Origin: Promethearchaeota archaeon
Lineage (GTDB): Archaea > Asgardarchaeota > Lokiarchaeia > Sigynarchaeales > SOKP01
NCBI GenBank assembly: GCA_013375495.1
Contig: JABXKC010000002.1
Coordinates: 204,052-268,051, forward strand
Direction: 5' to 3'
Length of the DNA: 64,000 bases
Shown: positions 1-8,875 of the stretch, piece by piece
Layout: each line of letters starts with the position of its first letter
How positions within the stretch are numbered: position 1 is the first letter of the stretch
Translations under genes and position numbers: made by a program
The notes under the pieces: generated by a model
Seen by the model: only the letters and a program-made list of their open reading frames with translations
Databases searched by the model: none
Told to the model about the DNA's origin: nothing

Positions 1-418
1 CACTTGGCATCACAAAATCTTTAATTCCTAATTCTAATCCTTTTGAGACCGCAGCACATAATCCTCGAGACTTAAATGTTCCTGTAGGATTTTGTCCTTC
101 ATCTTTGAGAAAAATTCGATCTAACTTCAGTTTCTCACCAAAATTATTGAGTTTAACGATGGGAGTCCATCCCTCTCCAAGCGTTATCCGAAATCTATTT
201 TTCTTAACTGGCATAATCTCATGTAGACGCCAAATATTGTATACCTTTCTGTTTTGGATCTTTTGTTTTGAAAGGGTTTCTTTAGCCTTCTCTAAATCGT
301 ATTGTGGATATAATACTTTTCCACATGAAGTACATAAACCATTTATCTCGTTTGCATCAAATTCTTCTCCACAATTAGTGCAAATTAAATTGGTAACATA
401 CGAGGCATTATTTTCCAT
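1..418 (-). CDS. Threonine synthase, zinc-ribbon archaeal type (partial, 3' end outside window)
   Basis: Only the first 139 residues lie in the window; the gene runs off the left edge. Translation from the ATG at 416-418 gives an N-terminal zinc ribbon (C13-x2-C16 and C29-x2-C32), then the PLP fold with GEGWTP near residue 81 and NPTGTFKSRG at 110-119, where K116 is the expected Schiff-base lysine. The family converts O-phosphohomoserine to threonine; a paralogous fold-type II PLP role (for example cysteate synthase) cannot be excluded without the C-terminus. It is divergent from meaB, with about 160 bp between them. A second, different threonine synthase lies at 15.2-16.6 kb, so this copy may have another job. 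Confidence 0.8.
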   Translation of the reverse strand, partial: MENNASYVTNLICTNCGEEFDANEINGLCTSCGKVLYPQYDLEKAKETLSKQKIQNRKVYNIWRLHEIMPVKKNRFRITLGEGWTPIVKLNNFGEKLKLDRIFLKDEGQNPTGTFKSRGLCAAVSKGLELGIKDFVMPS

Positions 419-580
419 TTTTTCAACCTTACCGTAATAAATTTACATATCTTGTTAGAATTTAATATCTCTTTTAAGCTATAATAAAAGAATGATGATT
501 CTCAAAAGATAAAAAAGACATGTAATATTTTTTTACTCAAATTATTAATTGTAGCTATTTTTTGTTGAGGACGCTTACAT

Positions 581-1558
581 TTGACAAATGATAAAACGAT
601 TGAGGCTCTCGTTGATAAATTTAAAAATAAAGATAAAATTGCATTAGCTCGATTGATAACTATTGTTGAGAACGAACCAGAACGAGCACATGAGGTTTTT
701 AAACACTTCGAAGACATTAAACACGAATCTTATATAATTGGGTTTACTGGATCTCCTGGAGTGGGAAAAAGCACGCTAACTGGTGCTATAGCTCAAAAAA
801 TGTTAGATGAGGGAAAATCTGTAGGGATCATCTCAGTAGATCCGACGAGTCCTTTTAGCGGAGGGGCATTTTTAGGTGATAGAGTCCGCATGACTAATAT
901 TTCGTTGCATCCAAATGTCTTTATGCGTAGCCTTGCGTCAAGAGGATATAAAGGAGGGATATCAAGAGCAGTATTCGACATAAGTATGCTGTATGAAGCT
1001 TTTGGGATGGATATAATAATTATTGAAACGGTAGGGGTTGGACAAGCAGAATTTGATATTTACAATTTAGCATATACTGTCGTAGTTATCTTAGTTCCGG
1101 GATATGGTGATGTTATTCAGATGCAAAAAGCCGGTATTATCGAGATAGGAGATATCTACGATGTGAACAAAAAAGATTTAGGGGGAGAAGATGTAGCCGT
1201 ACAAATTGATATGATGCTTGACGATACTATATTTCAAAGCGGTTACAGACCACCAGTTGTATTAACTGATGCGATAAATGGTGAGGGAATCGATGAACTT
1301 CTCCAATATATTTGGGATCACAAAGAACACCTTGAACTATCCGAAATTTTAAGCGAAAAGAAAAGAAATAGATTCAATTACAAAATTACCGAATTAATAT
1401 ACTCTAAAGTGGAAAAGATTGTTAAAAGCAGTTTCTTTAACCAAGGAAAGATCAAAGAATTAGTCCAGCACGCAATGGACGATGGAAAATTTAAGATTTA
1501 CGAAATTATTCACAATAAATTTGAAGTTATGAACTTAGAGATAAAAGAAGAGGATTAA
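581..1558 (+). CDS. meaB: MeaB/ArgK-family GTPase (methylmalonyl-CoA mutase chaperone)
   Basis: 325 residues, normal for the family. MeaB is a G3E P-loop GTPase that loads and protects adenosylcobalamin on methylmalonyl-CoA mutase. Visible motifs are the Walker A GSPGVGKST near residue 57, the VDPTSPFSGGAFLGDR segment, ETVGVGQAE (switch region) and the guanine-specificity motif NKKD near residue 203. The start is a TTG at 581 with GTTGAGG about 11 nt upstream; no in-frame ATG matches the family N-terminus better. No mutase subunit is in the window, so the partner must be elsewhere. The cobalamin adenosyltransferase gene at 30.2 kb fits a B12-using cell. Confidence 0.9.
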   Translation: MTNDKTIEALVDKFKNKDKIALARLITIVENEPERAHEVFKHFEDIKHESYIIGFTGSPGVGKSTLTGAIAQKMLDEGKSVGIISVDPTSPFSGGAFLGDRVRMTNISLHPNVFMRSLASRGYKGGISRAVFDISMLYEAFGMDIIIIETVGVGQAEFDIYNLAYTVVVILVPGYGDVIQMQKAGIIEIGDIYDVNKKDLGGEDVAVQIDMMLDDTIFQSGYRPPVVLTDAINGEGIDELLQYIWDHKEHLELSEILSEKKRNRFNYKITELIYSKVEKIVKSSFFNQGKIKELVQHAMDDGKFKIYEIIHNKFEVMNLEIKEED

Positions 1559-1630
1559 TCATGCGGTTATTCTTTGTTAATTTTTAAAGTTGCCACTTTC
1601 TTCCTTTTGATGTTTTTGTCAATTTGTTTG

Positions 1631-2413
1631 TTAGTCTTCTTTAAGCCATTCTTTAAGTGCGACTTTAACAGATCGACGCATTTCTGCGGTAAATTCTGCT
1701 CCCAGTTTACCAAGATATAGCTGTTGTCCCATATTTTCTGCTTCTTTTACTACTATTTTTCGGGGGTCATTTTTGAGCATATCATTGAAATTATTTTCAG
1801 ATAACCTTGAGTATTGGTTTGTAAATAGGATATATTTTTTCGGAAAGCGTGTTGTTAGTGGAATTTTATTTTTATCTCCTTTAGGGCGCCCATAACACAA
1901 TAAAGTTATAGGAAATACCCATCTGGGAAGGTTAAACATCTCACGATGAATTTCATAGTTCTCCATAATATCTCCAATATAACAAGAGCCAAGGCCTAAA
2001 GCTTCAGCGGTGATTACAGAATTTTGCGCTGCTATTAACGCATCGCAACAAGCGAGAAGTAGATCCGATTCTTGAGGTGTTTGGAACTCCCTGCCTGTTT
2101 CATTACATTTCTCCTTGACTTTGCTTATTTTAAAGTAATCCCACCATCTTTGTACGTCAGCTAAAAACAATAGGACTAACGGCGCTTTAGCTATAAGGGG
2201 TTGATTATCGCAAGTTGTTACTAATTTTTCCTTTAATTCTTGATCGCTTACTTGAATAATTGAATACATCATCATATTGCCCGCTGTAGGAGCCCTCATT
2301 GCTCCTTGGATGATTGTATCTATTTCTACTTGAGTTAGTGGTTTGGAGCTGTAAGCTCTAATTGTTCTTCTACTTTTTATTAAATTTATAGTGTCATTAT
2401 TTAGATCGGTCAT
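1631..2413 (-). CDS. Nitroreductase-family FMN oxidoreductase
   Basis: 260 residues. The N-terminus has the classic flavin-phosphate binding start SRRTIRAYSSKPL (about residues 14-26), followed by a APTAGNMMMYSI segment and GLGSCYIGDI in the second half, all typical of nitroreductase-fold FMN/NAD(P)H enzymes. The C-terminal 60 residues beyond the core are charged and not diagnostic. The substrate cannot be read from the sequence. Convergent with meaB (72 bp between stops) and transcribed alone; the next minus-strand gene upstream is the GH38-like protein, whose stop is 44 bp from this start. Confidence 0.8.
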   Translation of the reverse strand: MTDLNNDTINLIKSRRTIRAYSSKPLTQVEIDTIIQGAMRAPTAGNMMMYSIIQVSDQELKEKLVTTCDNQPLIAKAPLVLLFLADVQRWWDYFKISKVKEKCNETGREFQTPQESDLLLACCDALIAAQNSVITAEALGLGSCYIGDIMENYEIHREMFNLPRWVFPITLLCYGRPKGDKNKIPLTTRFPKKYILFTNQYSRLSENNFNDMLKNDPRKIVVKEAENMGQQLYLGKLGAEFTAEMRRSVKVALKEWLKED

Positions 2414-2457
2414 TGTCTTTGTTAATTTGTTTTCTTATGAGTTTACCTATATAAATT

Positions 2458-4944
2458 TCATTGTAATTTAAAAGTTTTAATTTTCCAAGGACCTATTTTT
2501 GTTTTATTAGTATTAAAAGAAGCAATTTCATTAGAGAGGAAATCCACTTCTTTTAACTGGTTCCCAACTAGAATACCATCGAATTTTATCTCGATATCTT
2601 CATTAGTTGGATTGAATGTCCTAAGATATAATCCTGATTTCCGTCTCCATAAGGATACTATCGGAAGCGGGGGTTTTACTGATAAAAAGGATTTTTCATC
2701 ATGATAAATGGCTCTCTGTTGATTAATACCAATTCCTAATAACCTAACATAATAAGAATTCACAAATTCTAAAATGGAGAGGGCATCCTTTTTATCAGTA
2801 ATAACTATAGCGAATTCGTATCTCCCTTTATCAAAAAGAATATTTTTAAGTTCAAAGTTATCTTGGTTGATCTCAAATCTTTGACTGTTTTTTTGAATAT
2901 AGATAATTTGTTCATTAATTCCATTTAACCACATAAAGTCTAATGTTTGGATTTGTCTTCTTCTTGTCTCTTCGATTCCAAAAGGGTAATTGATTAGAGA
3001 TTTTTGTAAATTGACTTTTGGTGTGAGAATAACATGGTTTTTAGAGTTAATGTCAAGAATAATCTCAAGTCTATTATTTCCGCTGAATTGAACTATTTCA
3101 ACAGTAAAACTCTGATTATTAGCATTTCCTCTAAAAATATATTTCTCCTCAACATCAGTTTTATAATTATTTATCAGCTCTAATTCATATGAGATTATCG
3201 GAAGAAAGGACAATTCATAAATAAGCTTATTCTTATATTTCACTTCAATTTTTTTCAATTCGCTTGAGATTTTAATGTCGTAGAGAAAATGGGATTTTGA
3301 TTTTGGTATTTGGTTATTATCTTCACTAATAGAATAGATTTTATATCCGTATCCTGGTACTTCCGCAATGAATTTTCGATGATTATTTTTTTGGTCTATT
3401 GGAACGGAAACAATATCTCTTCTTGAATAAGGAGTTGGATTAAAAACGAATATAGTATTAGGTTTTTTATCCATATCTATCTGATCTTTAAGAATTTCTG
3501 TGGCTATTTCTGAAATTGCTACATTCATTTGATTATTGCATATTTCTTGTATATCTTTATGTATTTGATTACTCAACTCCGAAATACTATTTGGGTTTTT
3601 GGTTAGTTTAATATTACGGAGCTCTTCTATATTCAGTTGAGTTTGCGAATAGTCTCCCGATCTTATGTAGGGAACCACATAGCAATCGTGAGCTTGGATA
3701 GGTAGTAATTTTTCCCATAAATTCTCAAAAAGTGTATCTTTAGATTCTTTGCTAAAACAGCTTAAGATTGCATTCAAGATTTCACATGTACTAATAAAAA
3801 TCTCAGAATTTTTATTATAAAGGAACAATTTGGATAACTGAAACACATAATCATTGAGATGGAATTCATCTCTAATATATTTAAAATCCCCATCTTTCTC
3901 AGTCAATTCAAAGAACTCAGAAAAACTTAAAAATTTACCAAAAACATTTGAAAATTTAGATAATCGCCAGATCTCTTCTTGGTAAGGCATGTTATTTATG
4001 AAATCTTCAAGATTGGAATAGACTATTTTCTTCATAAAAGGACGAGCAACAGCTTGAAATAATAAACTAGGTAATTCCTGAAAAAAAGTACCATGCCAAT
4101 ACTCTCCATTAAATATCCCTGACTGGTCTACGATAGCATCGACCGAGGTGTTGTCTAATCCAACCCAGTTAATATGTGGTGAGATAGCGGTTGGATTAAC
4201 TCCTGCTAGGCGAGTTCTTAGTGAAGCATATTTGATATTGAAACCTTTTAATATTTGAGGAATCTGTGGGTGGATTGAATTTTCTGAGCAATAATACATA
4301 TTGGAATCTAATCCAACTTTTTTAAGATTCTTTAATCCGTATTCAAAGTGTTTAAGATTAGATTCTTGACCTATAATTAAGCTATAAGGTTGAGAGTAAG
4401 AAGGATTAATTATTTCACACTTCCCTTGTTTAAACAAATTTAGAAACTCTTCAAAGTTTCTTGGTTCTCTTTCATTCAACCATTTTAAACAACTCACAGC
4501 TACTTCTAAATTATAAGGCATTTGATTATCCAAAGCTAATCGCATACTTTTTAATATCCGATCCAGGGAATAACTTGGGTCATCAAATTCGCAGAAACCA
4601 ATGTCATTGATGATGATTCCTCCGTGCCATCCTATGATATAAACTAATTCGGGTATCACAACTTTTTGAATTGTTGATTTCAGCTTATCTAATAGGTTTA
4701 CAAATTCTTTGTCTGTGATCTCTTTGTTTTGAAGAAATCTATGCTCAATATCATCTAGCTTCCTTTTAAATCTAACAAAATTGAATTTAGGTTTTTTAAT
4801 AGGAAATTTATTAATGAAAATAAGAAATAGTTCAAATATTGATTTCAAAGCTTTGATATCTTCAAGGCTTATTTCTTTTTGTTTATTATATAACATTTTA
4901 ACTAGATATAAATTTGTTTTAAGGTAATTCTTTATCTTTTTCAA
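2458..4944 (-). CDS. GH38-like alpha-mannosidase-family protein with degenerate metal motif
   Basis: 828 residues, the size of family 38 alpha-mannosidases. Two regions look like the family: ENSIHPQIPQILKGF at about 221-235 (compare the D-x-FGYS-x-x-LPQIL nucleophile segment) and LLPIQAHDCYVVP near residue 400 (compare NQFHD-x-x-PGS). A C-terminal beta-rich half follows, as in GH38. The N-terminal H-x-D zinc motif is not visible; IIGWHGGII sits where it would be expected, and the nucleophile position reads Glu-Asn rather than Asp. Activity is therefore uncertain. There is no signal peptide, so it is cytoplasmic. The annotated start overlaps the upstream RraA-like gene by 26 bp; an internal ATG at 4896 would remove the overlap. 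Confidence 0.6.
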   Translation of the reverse strand: MKKIKNYLKTNLYLVKMLYNKQKEISLEDIKALKSIFELFLIFINKFPIKKPKFNFVRFKRKLDDIEHRFLQNKEITDKEFVNLLDKLKSTIQKVVIPELVYIIGWHGGIIINDIGFCEFDDPSYSLDRILKSMRLALDNQMPYNLEVAVSCLKWLNEREPRNFEEFLNLFKQGKCEIINPSYSQPYSLIIGQESNLKHFEYGLKNLKKVGLDSNMYYCSENSIHPQIPQILKGFNIKYASLRTRLAGVNPTAISPHINWVGLDNTSVDAIVDQSGIFNGEYWHGTFFQELPSLLFQAVARPFMKKIVYSNLEDFINNMPYQEEIWRLSKFSNVFGKFLSFSEFFELTEKDGDFKYIRDEFHLNDYVFQLSKLFLYNKNSEIFISTCEILNAILSCFSKESKDTLFENLWEKLLPIQAHDCYVVPYIRSGDYSQTQLNIEELRNIKLTKNPNSISELSNQIHKDIQEICNNQMNVAISEIATEILKDQIDMDKKPNTIFVFNPTPYSRRDIVSVPIDQKNNHRKFIAEVPGYGYKIYSISEDNNQIPKSKSHFLYDIKISSELKKIEVKYKNKLIYELSFLPIISYELELINNYKTDVEEKYIFRGNANNQSFTVEIVQFSGNNRLEIILDINSKNHVILTPKVNLQKSLINYPFGIEETRRRQIQTLDFMWLNGINEQIIYIQKNSQRFEINQDNFELKNILFDKGRYEFAIVITDKKDALSILEFVNSYYVRLLGIGINQQRAIYHDEKSFLSVKPPLPIVSLWRRKSGLYLRTFNPTNEDIEIKFDGILVGNQLKEVDFLSNEIASFNTNKTKIGPWKIKTFKLQ

Positions 4945-5584
4945 TATCTATAGGATCGCGTCCTTTTTCCAACTGCTCAAACCACCATTTATCCGTAGAT
5001 ATTATCTCCTTAGCTTTATCTAGTACTATTTCGATATCATTTTGCTTAACAGTCACTACTCCGTTAATGTCTCCAAAGATCAAATCTCCTGGAGTTATGA
5101 CTCTGCCTCCGCAGTTTATAGGTTTCATTACCGAATCTAAGTCAATAATCATTCTTCCTCGGATAGAAGATGCAATAATCCCACGAGCGAAGATTGGAAA
5201 TTTAAGAGCAATTACTTGCGAAATATCTCTAATAGGTCCATCTACTAAACCTCCCTTAAATCCCAGCCCCAATAATAACCTGCTGGTGCTCTGACCTAAA
5301 CCCGCAGCAATCATTTGTTTTGACATGTCAACACACATTATTGGGAATTTTGGAGTTTTCCTCATAAATTTAAAAAGACGAGCAATAATATTTCTATCAA
5401 GAGGTTCATCTGAAAGGACCATTTTCATGGTTCCCGCTAAACCAAGAATGCGCGCTCCTGACCACATTGGTCTTATTGATGGGTCAAGAAAACCAGTGTC
5501 AAGCCCTAACTCGTCAATAGCATCCGAAACGGCGCATGAATAAAGTTTTGAGTATTCGTTTAATATAGATTCTAACTTTTCCAC
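4919..5584 (-). CDS. RraA-family protein (HMG/oxaloacetate aldolase-like)
   Basis: 221 residues with the RraA/MenG-like fold. LGLGFKGGLVDGPIRDISQV near residue 105 matches the family motif G-G-x-V-x-D-G-x-x-R-D, in which the Arg and Asp bind pyruvate and a divalent metal. Members are class II aldolases acting on 4-hydroxy-4-methyl-2-oxoglutarate or oxaloacetate; others are RNase E inhibitors, which is irrelevant here. The start is a GTG at 5584. It overlaps the start of the GH38-like gene downstream, so the two are probably co-transcribed and may act on the same carbohydrate. It is divergent from the IlvD/Edd dehydratase, 84 bp away. Confidence 0.8.
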   Translation of the reverse strand: MEKLESILNEYSKLYSCAVSDAIDELGLDTGFLDPSIRPMWSGARILGLAGTMKMVLSDEPLDRNIIARLFKFMRKTPKFPIMCVDMSKQMIAAGLGQSTSRLLLGLGFKGGLVDGPIRDISQVIALKFPIFARGIIASSIRGRMIIDLDSVMKPINCGGRVITPGDLIFGDINGVVTVKQNDIEIVLDKAKEIISTDKWWFEQLEKGRDPIDIEKDKELP

Positions 5585-5668
5585 GTTTCTAAAGCCTTAA
5601 GAATTTATTAAAATATAATTTAATTGATACTTTTTTTATTATAAACTTATTTACACCATTCCTAAATA

Positions 5669-7348
5669 ATGATAAAAATGAATGATAAATATTCAGAATT
5701 AAAATCAAGAAGTAATCGAATATTTGAATGGACAAAAACAACTCCTTTTAATTATGTTACTAGGGGTATTATTAAGGGTACAGGCTTAGAAGATAAAGAC
5801 ATTGATAGTAAACCTTTTATAGGAATCGCCAATTCTTGGAATGAAATAAATCCAGGGCACACTCATCTTAACTCTCTTGCTGAAGCAGTGAAATATGGAA
5901 TATTAGAAGCCGGAGGAATACCATTGGAATTTTGTACAGTTGCCCCTTGTGATGGATGGGCAAATGGAAATGAAGGTATGAGGTATATCCTTCCACATCG
6001 GGAGGTTATTGCAGATTCTGTTGAATTAATGGTCGAGGCTCATAGTTTAGACGCATTAGTAACATTATCTTCATGTGATAAGATAAATCCAGCAATGTTA
6101 ATGGCAGCAATTCGATTAGATATCCCTACCATATGTGTTCCGGGAGGTCCAAGCTTCTGGGAGATTGAGTTTTCCCCTGATTATACCGGAATAGACGAAA
6201 AAGAATATGACAACTTTAATAACAAAGTTAAGTGTGTTACATGCGCAAGTTATGGGGCATGCGAAATAATGGGAACGGCTAATACATTTCAATGTCTAAT
6301 GGAGGCTTTTGGAATGACATTGCCAAATGCTGCTACAATTCCTGCCGTTACAAATATGAAATATGTTTTGGCAAGAAATTCAGGCAGACAAATAATGACC
6401 CTATTAAAAAAAGGGATTACTCCTTCTCAGATTATGACAAATGAATCTTTAGAAAATGCTCTAATGGTCGATTTAGCAATTGGAGGTTCTACAAATTCAG
6501 CTTTACATTTACCTGCTATTGCTCATGAAATGGGAATTGATTTCGATCTTGAACTATTTAATGATTATAGTAAAAAAATACCCACAATTGCTAATGTTTA
6601 TCCTTCAGGAAAGTATGGTGTGGTAGATTTATACAAAGCAGGTGGAATTCCTGCTGTTATGAATAGATTAAAAGATTTTCTTAATTTGGATTGCATGACT
6701 GTTTCCGCTAAACCAATAGGGAAGACTTTTAGAAGGAGTCAAGTTCTTGATGATGATATTATAAGACCTTTAGATAATCCTGTATTCCATGAAGGAGGAA
6801 CCGTCGTTCTAAAAGGTAATTTAGCGCCAAATGGTGCTGTGATTAAACAATCAGGAATACAATTTAAGGATATGCTTAATTTTGTTGGTCCTGCTTTATG
6901 TTATAACTCTGAAGGTGATGTACTCAACGATTTGGCTATGAACAAAATCTCCGATGGTTCTGTGCTCATCATAAGATATGAAGGCCCTAAAGGTGCTCCA
7001 GGGATGCCCGAATTGTTAGCTGTAACTGCAACTCTAATGTTAAAGAGAAACTTAGAAAGAGTAGCATTAATAACAGATGGTCGTTTCTCAGGAGGTACCT
7101 CGGGACCTTGTATTGGCCATGTAAGTCCTGAAGCGTACGTTGGAGGACCAATTGCGGTTATTGAAAATGGCGATATTATCACTATAGATATCCCAAATCG
7201 GAAACTTAATGTAAATCTTACTGATAACGAGATCCAGACAAGATTAGCGAAATGGCAACCATTTGAGAAGCCTATTAAGAGTAGAGCCCTTTTGAAGTAT
7301 AAAAGACTTGTAACATCAGCAGATAAAGGAGCTATTTTAAAGTTCTAA
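5669..7348 (+). CDS. IlvD/Edd-family dehydratase
   Basis: 559 residues, full length. These Fe-S enzymes dehydrate dihydroxy acids (valine/isoleucine synthesis) or sugar acids such as gluconate, xylonate and galactonate. Conserved pieces are CDGWANGNEGMRY near residue 91, SSCDKINPAMLMA near 135, TCASYGACEIMGTANTF near 190 with the cluster cysteines, and TDGRFSGGTSGPCIGH near 470. The sequence alone does not decide between dihydroxyacid and sugar-acid substrates; the surrounding carbohydrate genes favour a sugar acid, but that is inference. Two in-frame ATGs (5669, 5678) are possible starts. It is convergent with the GPH transporter, 42 bp between stops. Confidence 0.85.
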   Translation: MIKMNDKYSELKSRSNRIFEWTKTTPFNYVTRGIIKGTGLEDKDIDSKPFIGIANSWNEINPGHTHLNSLAEAVKYGILEAGGIPLEFCTVAPCDGWANGNEGMRYILPHREVIADSVELMVEAHSLDALVTLSSCDKINPAMLMAAIRLDIPTICVPGGPSFWEIEFSPDYTGIDEKEYDNFNNKVKCVTCASYGACEIMGTANTFQCLMEAFGMTLPNAATIPAVTNMKYVLARNSGRQIMTLLKKGITPSQIMTNESLENALMVDLAIGGSTNSALHLPAIAHEMGIDFDLELFNDYSKKIPTIANVYPSGKYGVVDLYKAGGIPAVMNRLKDFLNLDCMTVSAKPIGKTFRRSQVLDDDIIRPLDNPVFHEGGTVVLKGNLAPNGAVIKQSGIQFKDMLNFVGPALCYNSEGDVLNDLAMNKISDGSVLIIRYEGPKGAPGMPELLAVTATLMLKRNLERVALITDGRFSGGTSGPCIGHVSPEAYVGGPIAVIENGDIITIDIPNRKLNVNLTDNEIQTRLAKWQPFEKPIKSRALLKYKRLVTSADKGAILKF

Positions 7349-7390
7349 ACCTCAAAATTGAAAAATAAAAGAAAAAATTTATTTATTTAA

Positions 7391-8800
7391 TTAGGATCTT
7401 GCTTTTTTATCCTCGTGAATTTCCGCTAGCTTCTTCTTAATATTGGCTAAATTATCGCCATGTAAAGGATATTTCCACATCGCTAAAATAATAACTGTTA
7501 AAGCTATTGCAGGAAATACGAAAGCTAAGAATTTCAATCCTAAAATTTGCTCTGCAGTAATCGCTGAAACTTCTGGTTCGTAAATTCTCCATCCGATATT
7601 AGTAAATACCAGACTAATTGCGAGAAAAACAAAAATATAACCTACTCTCAAGTAAAAAATATAATTACCGAAAAAGCTTGCGTCTCTTCTGGTTCCAGTT
7701 TTCACCTCATCCTCATCTATAATATCTGAGACAATTAAATCTTTAGAATAAAGGGATCCTCCTAATCCTACACCTACAAAGAAGAATACAATAAAAGCGA
7801 GAATAAGGTTTAAATCAAACATTAATGGGAATAACGTAACCATCCAAATTGCGGAAGAAATCATCCACATTTTTCTTACGCCGAGTTTCCTCGCTAATCG
7901 TTTCCATATAAATGTAATCGACAAAGCTGCAGCGATAAAAGCTACACCTAATAAGAGCGAAAGAATTATTCCTTCTTGTTTTAATACATATTTTCCATAG
8001 AGAGGTATAATTGTTGGGAGAATTGTATCAACGAAAAAATCACCAATAAAAGCAGGGATCGCCCATCTAAAAGATTTGTTCTTCATAGTAGTTTTGAATG
8101 AAGTAAAAAAACCTGGAACATCCCTATGATCTTGTTGAAACTCTGCTCTCTCTCTTGGGGTAAACTTCAAAAAGAGTAAACCAACGATTAAAATGATAAC
8201 CGTTAATGTAATTCCAAAAATGGCATAATGAATTATGTAAATGGAACTTGCAAAGTCTTTTATAAAAAATCCTGGAAGTAGAAAGGCAAAAATTAACCCT
8301 ACGATTGCAAATACTTGTCGGATATTGTTAGCCTTTATCCGAGCTTCCTTAGTGATAAATATTTCTGGAAGCATGGAAGTGAGATTGATGTCGTAAGTTG
8401 TATAGCAGAATTCAAAAAGTATAATGATAACGACAAAGTAAACGAAGTTTACAGTGATGTCTGTGATTCCGTAAGTGAAAGGTGGAAAAAACAGAAAAAA
8501 CATTACGGTAGCTAATGGAACTAAGAAAACCATTATATACGGTCTTCGACGCCCCCATCGTGTGTGGGTTCTGTCACTTAGGAAACCCATTAATGGGTCG
8601 TTGAACGCGTTCCACACTGACCATATAATAAAACCTATCGTAATCAGATCTACAGGGATTCCTACTACCGCATAATAGAATGTAAATATTAAGAATGTAA
8701 ACGCTTGATACGAAGTGATTAGGGATATCTGACCAAAACTATAACCTACTGCTCCTTTTGCAGAATAATCGCTAGATGAATCATTTTCCATGATAAACAC
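7391..8800 (-). CDS. GPH-type sugar/cation symporter (MFS superfamily)
   Basis: 469 residues with about 12 predicted membrane segments. The loop SDRTHTRWGRRRPYIM (about residues 79-94) is the hallmark of the glycoside-pentoside-hexuronide:cation symporter family, which imports sugars and uronates with Na+ or H+; the second-half SDIIDEDEVKTGTRRDASFFG motif near residue 360 is also typical. There is no signal peptide, as expected. It follows aor by 75 bp on the same strand, so it may be the last gene of a larA-aor-transporter unit. The cargo is unknown; uronate or inositol for the downstream cluster is a reasonable guess. Start at ATG 8800 or 8791. Confidence 0.85.
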   Translation of the reverse strand: MFIMENDSSSDYSAKGAVGYSFGQISLITSYQAFTFLIFTFYYAVVGIPVDLITIGFIIWSVWNAFNDPLMGFLSDRTHTRWGRRRPYIMVFLVPLATVMFFLFFPPFTYGITDITVNFVYFVVIIILFEFCYTTYDINLTSMLPEIFITKEARIKANNIRQVFAIVGLIFAFLLPGFFIKDFASSIYIIHYAIFGITLTVIILIVGLLFLKFTPRERAEFQQDHRDVPGFFTSFKTTMKNKSFRWAIPAFIGDFFVDTILPTIIPLYGKYVLKQEGIILSLLLGVAFIAAALSITFIWKRLARKLGVRKMWMISSAIWMVTLFPLMFDLNLILAFIVFFFVGVGLGGSLYSKDLIVSDIIDEDEVKTGTRRDASFFGNYIFYLRVGYIFVFLAISLVFTNIGWRIYEPEVSAITAEQILGLKFLAFVFPAIALTVIILAMWKYPLHGDNLANIKKKLAEIHEDKKARS

Positions 8801-8875
8801 ATTTTTAAAAATTAAGTTATAATATTGTATAGGACGAAGGTATTAAAAAAGCTTTAAGAAATTGAGAGAAGAAAT

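Noticed and set aside
105..437. A 110-residue plus-strand open frame at the left edge.
   Set aside because: It lies opposite the partial threonine synthase on the minus strand, whose zinc ribbon and PLP-lysine motif are clear. The plus-strand protein has no family resemblance.
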